From contig JBOFZL010000053.1 in the NCBI GenBank assembly GCA_051655155.1, positions 1 through 16,076 on the forward strand: a DNA stretch of 16,076 nucleotides, in the 5' to 3' direction. Every line of letters starts with the position of its first letter. Position 1 is the first letter of the stretch. Positions 1 through 6,037 of the stretch are shown here, in pieces. The notes below the pieces were generated by a model. It worked only from the letters and a program-made list of their open reading frames with translations, made no database searches and was not told the origin of the DNA. The stretch comes from JBOFZL01 sp051655155 (GTDB lineage Bacteria; Bacillota; Clostridia; Peptostreptococcales; Filifactoraceae). The translations under genes and the position numbers were made by a program.

Positions 1-153
1 GATGATTTGGCAGTTTTTGAATTTACAGAAAATTCATTTAAAGAAGTTAGTAAGTTTGAAGAAGTTTTAAAGAAAAATAAATGTTATTACAACCTGCAGC
101 TAGCTGAGGGTGGAAGTGGTTGGAATGGAATGAGAGTAGAGGTCATAATATGA
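1..153 (+). CDS. PilN-like pilus assembly protein, C-terminal fragment
   Basis: An open frame enters from the left edge and stops at 151-153, giving the last 50 residues of a protein whose start lies outside the window. It has a hydrophobic strand (LAVFEF), a lysine- and glutamate-rich helix (FKEVSKFEEVLKKN), and a final strand ending in VEVII. This strand-helix-strand ending matches the C-terminal ferredoxin-like fold of PilN-type inner-membrane proteins, which pair with PilO to link the pilus motor to the envelope. The stop overlaps the next start in an ATGA junction. The PilN call rests mainly on position before a PilO-like gene and four pilins. It is inferred, since the fragment holds no diagnostic motif. 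Confidence 0.5.
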   Translation, partial: DDLAVFEFTENSFKEVSKFEEVLKKNKCYYNLQLAEGGSGWNGMRVEVII

Positions 154-578
154 GAAAAATTTATTTGTTGACTTTATTAATATTAGTCTCTAACTATATA
201 TTTTTTGTTGATAGTTTCAAAAGTGAAATAGCTGATTATAAACATGAAATTGAAGAGTTAAGCAATATAAAATATAAAGTTTCGGATAATGATATAGAAG
301 TTTTAAATGTAATTGATGGGACAGAAGTAATCGAAACTGTAGAAAAAGAGCTAATTACATGTAGTTTAACTTCTATATATAAGTTATATATGTTGCATGA
401 TGATAAAGAAAGCAAGATTCATGAGCTTAACTATATTTTAGAAGGTGATAAAAAATCATTTTCAGATTTTATTTCTTGTAATATTTTTGAAAGGGGATAT
501 AAGTTGAAAGAAGCATGTATTTATAGTGAAAATGGAAAAGAGTTAATTAAACTATCAATTACGGTGAGAAGTTTATGA
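150..578 (+). CDS. PilO-like inner-membrane pilus assembly protein
   Basis: This 142-residue protein begins with a short basic end (MRK), one membrane segment at about residues 4-22, and then a charged stretch (about 23-40) of coiled-coil character. The rest is a small alpha/beta domain. One membrane helix, then a coiled coil, then a ferredoxin-like domain is the architecture of PilO and related GspM proteins, which dimerise with PilN in the pilus alignment complex. Canonical PilO is about 200 residues, so this one is short. The ATG at 150 is preferred over an in-frame TTG at 120 because AGAGG sits at 137-141 and the ATGA overlap with the upstream stop suggests coupled translation. The family is inferred from architecture and context. 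Confidence 0.5.
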   Translation: MRKIYLLTLLILVSNYIFFVDSFKSEIADYKHEIEELSNIKYKVSDNDIEVLNVIDGTEVIETVEKELITCSLTSIYKLYMLHDDKESKIHELNYILEGDKKSFSDFISCNIFERGYKLKEACIYSENGKELIKLSITVRSL

Positions 579-925
579 TAGAGAAAAAAGGTTTTGTATT
601 AATGGAAATAGTCATATTAATATGTATTATTAGCATAATTTCTATATCAATTTCAAAGTTGATTGTTAATAATAATAGGAATATGGTGTTTCTTAATGAG
701 TTATCAAATGTTGATGAAATTTTAAATATTGAAATTTATAGAGCCAAGTGTAGGTTAATGCCTGACGAGTATTTAGGATATAAAGTGGAATATAAAGTTA
801 GTTTAATAGATAATGCATTGGGCTTGAATAATGTTAAAATTGAATATGTTGATGTGACAGTTGAGAGTTCTTATAATAGATTAAAGAAAACGGCTACTGT
901 TGTCAGGGAGGTAATAAGTGAATAG
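575..925 (+). CDS. Small prepilin-like (pseudopilin) protein
   Basis: The 116-residue product starts with a short basic leader, MIEKKG, followed by FVLMEIVILICIISII. This is a class III signal: a prepilin peptidase (PilD/ComC) would cut after Gly6 and methylate the new Phe1, and Glu5 of the mature protein is present. The N-terminal helix is strongly hydrophobic; the remaining roughly 80 residues form a small, otherwise unrecognised head. The size fits a minor pilin or a ComG-type pseudopilin rather than a major pilin. The start overlaps the previous stop (ATGA), and GGTGAG at 563-568 can serve as the ribosome binding site. The specific pilin class cannot be told from sequence alone. Confidence 0.7.
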   Translation: MIEKKGFVLMEIVILICIISIISISISKLIVNNNRNMVFLNELSNVDEILNIEIYRAKCRLMPDEYLGYKVEYKVSLIDNALGLNNVKIEYVDVTVESSYNRLKKTATVVREVISE

Positions 926-1562
926 AAAAGGCATTGCATCGGTGGGTATATTAATAACGATGTTTTTTATAACCCTTATTGCGTTTATAGGTATGAGTTA
1001 TACAACAAATTTGAAAAAAACAAATTTGAATACATTTAAAATAAGGGAAAATCGTTTGATTGGTGAAAATTTTGTTACATATTATCAAATATTTGCATCA
1101 GAAAAAATTAAACAAGAATACATGTCTTTCCCAGAAAAAAATAAAGATAAGATAAATTTTGAAGATATGAATATAGAGTTACTTAACTTAATATATGGAT
1201 CTTTGACTGGAAAATGGTATTATGAGTTTAAGTCAGCTATGGAAAATGAGAATAGTAAAGCGTATTTTGGATATAATATATATAATATACAAATAACTAA
1301 GCAATATTACAATGTAACTAAGAATACATATATAGATTATCGTGGAAAAATTAGAAATGATGATTTTAGGGTTATATTAAAAATGATTTTGATTGGGGAC
1401 AATGGAGAAAGAAGGCAATTGGATACTATGATTTATTTTGATATACCAAAGTATACTAAAGACAATGAAGAACAATGGTTAAAAGGAGAAGAAATAAGTT
1501 ATTCTAAAGAAGAATTTAATACAGATAAGATCACTAAGGTAGGTGATACAGTTGTATTTTAA
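918..1562 (+). CDS. PilX/GspK-like minor pilin lacking Glu5
   Basis: The protein has 214 residues and a GTG start at 918 placed behind a strong AGGGAGGT site at 905-912. The leader MNRKG is followed by IASVGILITMFFITLIAFIG, a prepilin-like hydrophobic helix, so cleavage after Gly5 is plausible. The position normally held by Glu5 is Gly here. Absence of Glu5 and a larger globular part are typical of PilX and GspK, the pilins thought to sit at the very tip of the fibre. The head has many aromatic and charged residues and no recognisable enzyme motif. The frame overlaps the previous one by 8 bases. PilX-like identity is an inference from the N-terminus and the neighbours. Confidence 0.6.
   Translation: MNRKGIASVGILITMFFITLIAFIGMSYTTNLKKTNLNTFKIRENRLIGENFVTYYQIFASEKIKQEYMSFPEKNKDKINFEDMNIELLNLIYGSLTGKWYYEFKSAMENENSKAYFGYNIYNIQITKQYYNVTKNTYIDYRGKIRNDDFRVILKMILIGDNGERRQLDTMIYFDIPKYTKDNEEQWLKGEEISYSKEEFNTDKITKVGDTVVF
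1541..1546 (+). promoter_or_regulatory. Ribosome binding site deciding a TTG start
   Basis: AGGTGA lies five bases before TTG 1552. It favours that codon over the in-frame GTG at 1543, which overlaps the site itself. The TTG start also gives a normal short prepilin leader. The assignment is by spacing only. Confidence 0.5.
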
Positions 1563-2052
1563 GAAAAACAGTGGATACCTTTTAATAGAAATAATTATTG
1601 CGTTAAGTATCATAATTATGATTTTGCTAGTTACTGTATCAAAGAGCAGTATAAATATATATGCATTAAGAGATACTGCTGATGAGATTTCAACAATGAT
1701 AAGGGATTCACATCAGTATTATAGATCTACCCTTGATATAACAACTAAAATAAAAATAGTCTATAAATCTAATTCATGTAACTTAGTTTCTGTTAGAAAA
1801 GGAGAACCAGTTGAAACTTTAACAATTCCTAATTCATGTGTTTTAACGTGGGCAAAGTATAATGAGGATAATATAAAGTCTAACGAAAGTGATTTTGAAA
1901 CAAGTATTGGATTTAGGCGGGAAACTGTATTTTGTAATTCTATATCTGGCGCTGGATTAACTTTATATCTTACAGATAAAAAGTCTAATAAATTTATAAA
2001 GATAACGATTGTGCCAACTAGTGGGAGAGTATATGTTTATGATGAGACGTAA
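1552..2052 (+). CDS. FimT/GspH-like minor pseudopilin
   Basis: The 166-residue protein starts with a leader ending KKNSG, followed by YLLIEIIIALSIIIMILLV. Cleavage after Gly would leave Tyr1 and the conserved Glu5. The C-terminal part ends with ITIVPTSGRVYVYDET; a terminal strand of the type hydrophobic-P-x-x-GRV is typical of the GspH/FimT family of minor pilins, which initiate fibre assembly. The TTG at 1552 is chosen over GTG 1543 on ribosome-binding-site spacing. The frame overlaps the upstream gene by 11 bases. The prepilin call is firm; the GspH/FimT subtype is moderately supported. Confidence 0.7.
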   Translation: MYFKKNSGYLLIEIIIALSIIIMILLVTVSKSSINIYALRDTADEISTMIRDSHQYYRSTLDITTKIKIVYKSNSCNLVSVRKGEPVETLTIPNSCVLTWAKYNEDNIKSNESDFETSIGFRRETVFCNSISGAGLTLYLTDKKSNKFIKITIVPTSGRVYVYDET

Positions 2053-2611
2053 ATCACTGGGGTATGTTTTGTTTGAGGTGGTTATTGCAACAGTAATCAT
2101 TGTAATTATCTTAAGTTTTATTAACGCAACATTAATAAGTACGGTTAAAGATAATAATAAACTTAGAACAGTAAAGGAAATTAGAGAATCTGCGTTAGGA
2201 TTGGAAGAGATAATTAAAATTAATGTAAAGAAAACAAATTCTTTGTCACAGCTTATTTTTAATGATATAATAATTAAAGATTTTAAAATTGATAATGAGT
2301 ACGAGGCTGATGCTATTTCTTTTGACAGAACAGAAAAGAATACAACTGAAAATTTCATGTCCAAAAGATTCGTTATTTCAAAGTATATGGGAATTGGGAA
2401 TAACAAAAGATCAAGCTTATGGTGTATGAATGTAAGTGCTGATAAAGATTTTTCATATGATGTGTATAGATATGCATCTAAATATGAAGTTGGAACATAT
2501 ATCAAGAATATTTATATAACCAAGTTAGATGATAAGACATATGTTATTAGATTGGGATTAGAGTTAAATAAAATATTTGAAAGTCATAGTTTTATTGTTA
2601 AAACTGTATAA
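2033..2611 (+). CDS. PilV/GspI/J-like minor pseudopilin
   Basis: This 192-residue protein has the leader MFMMRRKSLG and then YVLFEVVIATVIIVIILSFI. It is a clear class III signal with Glu5 in place and two arginines and a lysine before the cut. The mature head contains no motif I can name. Position and length fit PilV, PilW, GspI or GspJ types, which join GspK/PilX and GspH in the tip complex. Three ATG codons (2033, 2039, 2042) are possible starts. GGGAGAG at 2023-2029 serves 2033 or 2039, and 2033 is taken. It overlaps the previous gene by 20 bases and is the last pilus gene before aroK. Confidence 0.65.
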   Translation: MFMMRRKSLGYVLFEVVIATVIIVIILSFINATLISTVKDNNKLRTVKEIRESALGLEEIIKINVKKTNSLSQLIFNDIIIKDFKIDNEYEADAISFDRTEKNTTENFMSKRFVISKYMGIGNNKRSSLWCMNVSADKDFSYDVYRYASKYEVGTYIKNIYITKLDDKTYVIRLGLELNKIFESHSFIVKTV

Positions 2612-2623
2612 GTTGGAGTGAGA

Positions 2624-3151
2624 ATGAAAAATATTTATCTTATTGGGTTTATGTGTTCGGGGAAGAGTTCTACAGCTAAGCAAATTGCGAGAAAGCTTTC
2701 AATAAGAGTAATTGATTTAGATGAGTGTATAAAGAAAAGTTTCGAGATGGATATTGGATCAATTTTTGATATTTATGGAGAAGAGATATTTAGACAAGCT
2801 GAGTCAGAAATTTTAGAGAGCATAATTAATAGCTATCCTAGAGGAGTAGTTATATCTTTAGGTGGTGGAACTATTTTTCAGGGACAAAATTTGGAATTAA
2901 TAAGAAAAACGGGAATAGTAATATTTCTCAGAGCTACCCCTCAAACCATATATATAAGAGCAAGCAAGTCAAGGATTAGAAGACCTCTTTTAGAAGTTGA
3001 AGATAAGATGGGGGAGATAAAGCGTCTTTATGAATCAAGGGAAAGCATCTATGAGCAAGGAGCTCATATTATTGTGGATATTGATGGGAAAACATCATAT
3101 GAAGTCGCAAGGCTAATAATTTCATCGATAAAAAAAAGAGGAGGGAAATAA
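2624..3151 (+). CDS. aroK: Shikimate kinase
   Basis: A 175-residue cytosolic kinase that phosphorylates shikimate with ATP on the chorismate (aromatic amino acid) pathway. The P-loop is GFMCSGKSS at residues 8-16. D31 and D33 in IDLDE form the DxD that binds magnesium and shikimate. R57 in EEIFRQAE and the GGG at 80-82 bind shikimate. R120 in the RRPLL lid matches the ATP-closing arginine. Length and motif order are those of AroK. The ATG at 2624 is chosen over GTG 2618 because GGAG at 2615-2618 gives correct spacing. The gene follows the pilus cluster by 12 bases and abuts the next gene exactly. No other aro gene is present. Confidence 0.95.
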   Translation: MKNIYLIGFMCSGKSSTAKQIARKLSIRVIDLDECIKKSFEMDIGSIFDIYGEEIFRQAESEILESIINSYPRGVVISLGGGTIFQGQNLELIRKTGIVIFLRATPQTIYIRASKSRIRRPLLEVEDKMGEIKRLYESRESIYEQGAHIIVDIDGKTSYEVARLIISSIKKRGGK

Positions 3152-4207
3152 ATGAAAATAGAAAAACTTAGAAATCTTATGAGTGAAAAGAATGTAGAAT
3201 CTGCATTTATACTTATGCCAGAAAATAGAAGATATTTTTCAGAGTTTACAGGAACGACAGGATCTGTTTTTATAACTTTTGATAAGGCTTATTTTATTAC
3301 CGATTTTAGATATATTGATCAGGCAAATGTTCAGTGCAAAGGTTTTGAAATTATAGATAGTTCTGATATAAAGGAATATGAGTTGATTATAAGATCTGGG
3401 GTAAAATCTGTATTTTTTGAAGATTCATATATGGATGTTTCTTCATACGAAAAGCTAAAAAACAATATTGGAGATGTTTTATTGGTACCTTTTGGAGATT
3501 CTATGCATGTTATTAGAGGGATTAAGAGTGAAAGTGAAATAGAAAATTTAAAAAAAGCAGCTAAAATAGGTGACGAAGCCTTTGAACATATGTTAAAATA
3601 TATAAAAGTAGGAATGTCCGAAAAGGAAGTTGCTTTGGAATTGGAATTTACTATGAGAAAACTTGGAGCAACGGGATGTTCTTTTGAAAGTATTGTAGCA
3701 TCGGGGATAAGATCTTCACTACCTCATGGAGTTGCATCTGAAAAAATTATAGAAAACGGAGATTTTCTTACTTTAGATTATGGATGTATGTATAATGGAT
3801 ACTGTTCTGATATGACAAGAACTGTTGTTGTTGGAAAGGCAAGCAATGATCAGAAAGAGCTGTATAATTTGGTGTTGAAGGCACAAGAAGCAGCGTTTGA
3901 TGGAATAAAACCAGGAAATACCTGTAAGAGGGCTGATGATATAGCGCGAGGTATAATTTCAGATGCTGGATATGGTGAAAATTTTGGACATGGATTAGGT
4001 CATGGTGTTGGATTGGAAATCCATGAATATCCTAACTTAAGTCCAAGAGGTGGTGACATTATACTTGAAAAAAATATGATAGTAACAAATGAACCTGGAA
4101 TCTATATATCAGGTAAATACGGAGTAAGAATTGAGGACTTGGTGTTAGTGACTGAAGATGGATATGAGATATTATCTCATTCTACAAAAAAATTATTAGA
4201 AATTTAA
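3152..4207 (+). CDS. pepP: Xaa-Pro aminopeptidase (M24B family, PepP/PepQ-like)
   Basis: The 351-residue protein is a cytosolic metallopeptidase that removes the N-terminal residue before proline or splits Xaa-Pro dipeptides. The N-terminal creatinase-like domain covers about 1-125 (NRRYFSEFTGTTGS). The pita-bread catalytic domain follows. All five metal ligands are visible: D209 and D220 (LDYG...CSDMTRT), H284 (GHGLGHGVGLEIHE), E314 (TNEPGIY) and E328 (RIEDLVLV). The length fits the short YqhT class. GAGGAGGG sits before the ATG, which directly follows the aroK stop. In Bacillus subtilis the related yqhT also precedes efp. Aminopeptidase versus prolidase activity cannot be separated from sequence. 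Confidence 0.92.
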   Translation: MKIEKLRNLMSEKNVESAFILMPENRRYFSEFTGTTGSVFITFDKAYFITDFRYIDQANVQCKGFEIIDSSDIKEYELIIRSGVKSVFFEDSYMDVSSYEKLKNNIGDVLLVPFGDSMHVIRGIKSESEIENLKKAAKIGDEAFEHMLKYIKVGMSEKEVALELEFTMRKLGATGCSFESIVASGIRSSLPHGVASEKIIENGDFLTLDYGCMYNGYCSDMTRTVVVGKASNDQKELYNLVLKAQEAAFDGIKPGNTCKRADDIARGIISDAGYGENFGHGLGHGVGLEIHEYPNLSPRGGDIILEKNMIVTNEPGIYISGKYGVRIEDLVLVTEDGYEILSHSTKKLLEI

Positions 4208-4223
4208 TGGAGGATTATTATTT

Positions 4224-4781
4224 ATGATTACCGCAGGTGAGTTTAGAAAAGGTATTACTTTTGAAATGGATGGACAACCTTTTTTAGTTGTAGATTTTCA
4301 ACATGTTAAACCAGGAAAAGGTGCAGCTTTTGTAAGAACAAAGTATAAGAATCTTAAAAGTGGCGTTATTAGAGAGGAAACTTTTAACCCTAATGATAGA
4401 TATCCTAAAGCGACTATAGAGACAAAAGAAATGCAATATTTATATAATGATGGAGAGCTTTATTATTTTATGGATAATGAAACTTTTGAGCAAGTTCCAT
4501 TAAATTATGATCAGGTTGAAGAGGCTATCAAATTTTTAAAAGAAAATGATTCAGCAGTAATTAGGTTTTATCAAGGAGCGGCTTTTCAAGTAGAGGCACC
4601 AAATTTTGTTGAACTTGAAGTAATAGAAGCTGAACCAGGGGTAAAGGGGGATACTTCTTCAAATGTAACTAAAAATGCAGTTGTAGAAACAGGAGCAACA
4701 GTACAAGTGCCACTTTTTGTTAATCAAGGAGATAAAATTAAAATTGATACAAGAACAGGCGAATACTTATCAAGAGTATAG
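4224..4781 (+). CDS. efp: Translation elongation factor P
   Basis: The 185-residue protein matches EF-P in length and sequence throughout. EF-P binds between the P and E sites of the ribosome and relieves stalling on consecutive prolines. Domain I is KOW-like (about 1-64) and is followed by two OB-fold domains (about 65-128 and 129-185). The loop HVKPGKGAAF places Lys32 at the tip. This is the residue that carries a post-translational group in Lys-type EF-Ps such as that of Bacillus subtilis. The C-terminus (GDKIKIDTRTGEYLSRV) is the standard family ending. GGAGG at 4209-4213 precedes the ATG. No EF-P modifying enzyme (EpmA, EpmB, EarP) is encoded in the window. Confidence 0.97.
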   Translation: MITAGEFRKGITFEMDGQPFLVVDFQHVKPGKGAAFVRTKYKNLKSGVIREETFNPNDRYPKATIETKEMQYLYNDGELYYFMDNETFEQVPLNYDQVEEAIKFLKENDSAVIRFYQGAAFQVEAPNFVELEVIEAEPGVKGDTSSNVTKNAVVETGATVQVPLFVNQGDKIKIDTRTGEYLSRV

Positions 4782-4817
4782 CCATAAAATAAATTCTTGT
4801 AAGAAGGAGGACGTAGA

Positions 4818-5243
4818 ATGCAGTATTTATATGAGAAAGTTGCTTATTTAAGAGGACTTAGTGAGGGTTTGGATATTTCTGTAGAAAGTAAAGAAGGTAA
4901 ATTATTAGCAGAGATTATTAACGTCCTTGGAGAATTTGCCGATGCAATAGTTGATGTTAGCGAAGATTTAGCAGATGTTGAAAATTTTGTTGAGGCTATT
5001 GACGAGGATCTGAGCGATATTGAAGATGATTTCTATGATGTTGAAGAAGAGGATGATGAAGATTTTGATTTTGTAGAAATGGAATGTCCTCATTGTGAAG
5101 AGATGATTGAGATTGATGAAGATTTGTTATACGATGAATCTGAGGATATTTATTGTCCACATTGTGGAGAAATTGTAATTCATTCGATAGAGGACGATGA
5201 AGAAGGTTGTTGTTCTACTGATGGATGCACTTGTAATAGGTAG
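4818..5243 (+). CDS. CD1247-family acidic zinc-ribbon protein
   Basis: The 141-residue protein has three parts. Residues 1-45 are a conserved helical start (YLYEKVAYLRGLSEGL...EGKLLAEIINVL). Residues 46-88 are an extremely acidic helical stretch. Residues 90-122 form a zinc ribbon, with CPHC at 90-93 and CPHC at 113-116. A short tail adds four more cysteines (131, 132, 137, 139). This matches the clostridial family named after Clostridioides difficile CD1247, which has no established function. AAGGAGG at about 4803-4809 gives a strong start. It is the last gene before a terminator and follows efp by 36 bases. A role in transcription or translation is only a guess from the ribbon and the neighbours. 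Confidence 0.8.
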   Translation: MQYLYEKVAYLRGLSEGLDISVESKEGKLLAEIINVLGEFADAIVDVSEDLADVENFVEAIDEDLSDIEDDFYDVEEEDDEDFDFVEMECPHCEEMIEIDEDLLYDESEDIYCPHCGEIVIHSIEDDEEGCCSTDGCTCNR

Positions 5244-5252
5244 TAAAATAAA

Positions 5253-5282
5253 GGCTGCTAATGCTATAGCAGCCTTTTTTAA
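5253..5282 (+). terminator. Rho-independent terminator after the CD1247-family gene
   Basis: GGCTGCTA (5253-5260) and TAGCAGCC (5267-5274) form a perfect 8-bp stem with a six-base loop, followed directly by six T. It lies 9 bases past the stop codon and should end the pilin-aroK-pepP-efp transcript. Confidence 0.88.
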
Positions 5283-5285
5283 AGT

Positions 5286-5335
5286 TTTGGTAATAAAAGA
5301 GGATATGGCTTGAAATATATTCTTTTATTACCAAA
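5286..5335 (+). promoter_or_regulatory. 15-bp inverted repeat in the rnc leader, possible RNase III target
   Basis: TTTGGTAATAAAAGA (5286-5300) is matched perfectly by its reverse complement at 5321-5335, with 20 bases between. After a two-by-two mismatch, ATAT pairs inside the loop could lengthen the stem. The structure ends four bases before the TGGAGGG ribosome binding site of rnc. It is AT-rich and has no T-run, so it does not look like a terminator. In Escherichia coli and Streptomyces, RNase III cuts a stem in its own leader to lower its synthesis; this repeat is placed to do the same. That role is inferred. Confidence 0.6.
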
Positions 5336-5347
5336 TATGGAGGGTTT

Positions 5348-6037
5348 ATGGATAAGTTAGATTTATTTGAAGATAAGATAGGATATAAGTTTAAAAATAG
5401 AAAGATTTTATTTACAAGCTTAACTCATTCTTCTTATGCAAACGAAAAAAAGACACAAAAATTGCTTAATAATGAACGATTAGAATTTTTAGGAGATAGT
5501 GTATTGAGTCTAGTGGTTACAGGAGAACTATTTAGTTATAAAACAAGATTACCAGAAGGAAAACTTACAAGAATAAGAGCTGCAATAGTTTGTGAAGATA
5601 GTTTAAAGTCTGTTGCAGAGAGTTTAGAGCTAGGTAAATATATATATTTAGGTAAAGGAGAAGAGATAACTGGAGGGCGAAATAGAGCATCGATACTTTC
5701 GGATGCAGTTGAAGCTATAATAGCAGCTATATATATTGATGGTGGATTTGAACTTGCAAAAAAGTTTATAATAGATAATATGGGGGATATTATTAGTTCA
5801 GCTATAAATGGGAAAATTTTTAATGATTACAAGACTCAATTACAAGAAGTTGTTCAAAAAACTCAAGGAATGCAGGTTAAATATAGTTTAAAATCTGAAA
5901 TAGGACCTGATCATAACAAAATATTTGAAGTAAGTACAAGTATTAATGGAATAAATATTGCAATAGGCAAGGGTAAAACTAAAAAAGACGCGGAGAGAGA
6001 GGCAGCCAAGCTAACTCTTGAAAAGATAAATGGATAA
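5348..6037 (+). CDS. rnc: Ribonuclease III
   Basis: A 229-residue endonuclease that cuts double-stranded RNA, maturing rRNA precursors and processing mRNAs. The signature NERLEFLGDSVL starts at residue 42. The catalytic acids E46, D50, D119 and E122 (SDAVEAIIAAIYIDGG) are all present. The N-terminal nuclease domain covers about 1-150. The C-terminal double-stranded-RNA-binding domain covers about 158-226 (DYKTQLQE ... KKDAEREAAKLTLEKI). Length is normal for bacterial RNase III. The ATG at 5348 follows TGGAGGG at 5338-5344. It opens an operon with the radical SAM gene, smc and ftsY. Many Firmicutes have fatty-acid genes such as acpP before rnc; here the CD1247-family gene is upstream. Confidence 0.97.
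   Translation: MDKLDLFEDKIGYKFKNRKILFTSLTHSSYANEKKTQKLLNNERLEFLGDSVLSLVVTGELFSYKTRLPEGKLTRIRAAIVCEDSLKSVAESLELGKYIYLGKGEEITGGRNRASILSDAVEAIIAAIYIDGGFELAKKFIIDNMGDIISSAINGKIFNDYKTQLQEVVQKTQGMQVKYSLKSEIGPDHNKIFEVSTSINGINIAIGKGKTKKDAEREAAKLTLEKING

Noticed and set aside
1265..1290. TA-rich repeat stretch
   Set aside because: It is within a coding frame and reflects tyrosine, isoleucine and asparagine codons in an AT-rich genome, not a separate element.
1963..2505. A 180-codon open frame on the minus strand
   Set aside because: It lies opposite two pseudopilins that have prepilin signals and ribosome binding sites. Its translation looks like AT-rich antisense sequence, with no family motif.
5310..5338. 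Possible rnc promoter TTGAAA, 17 bases, AAATAT
   Set aside because: The -10 match is poor and the start would leave almost no leader before the ATG. It was not called, so the rnc operon promoter remains unidentified and read-through of the upstream terminator is possible.
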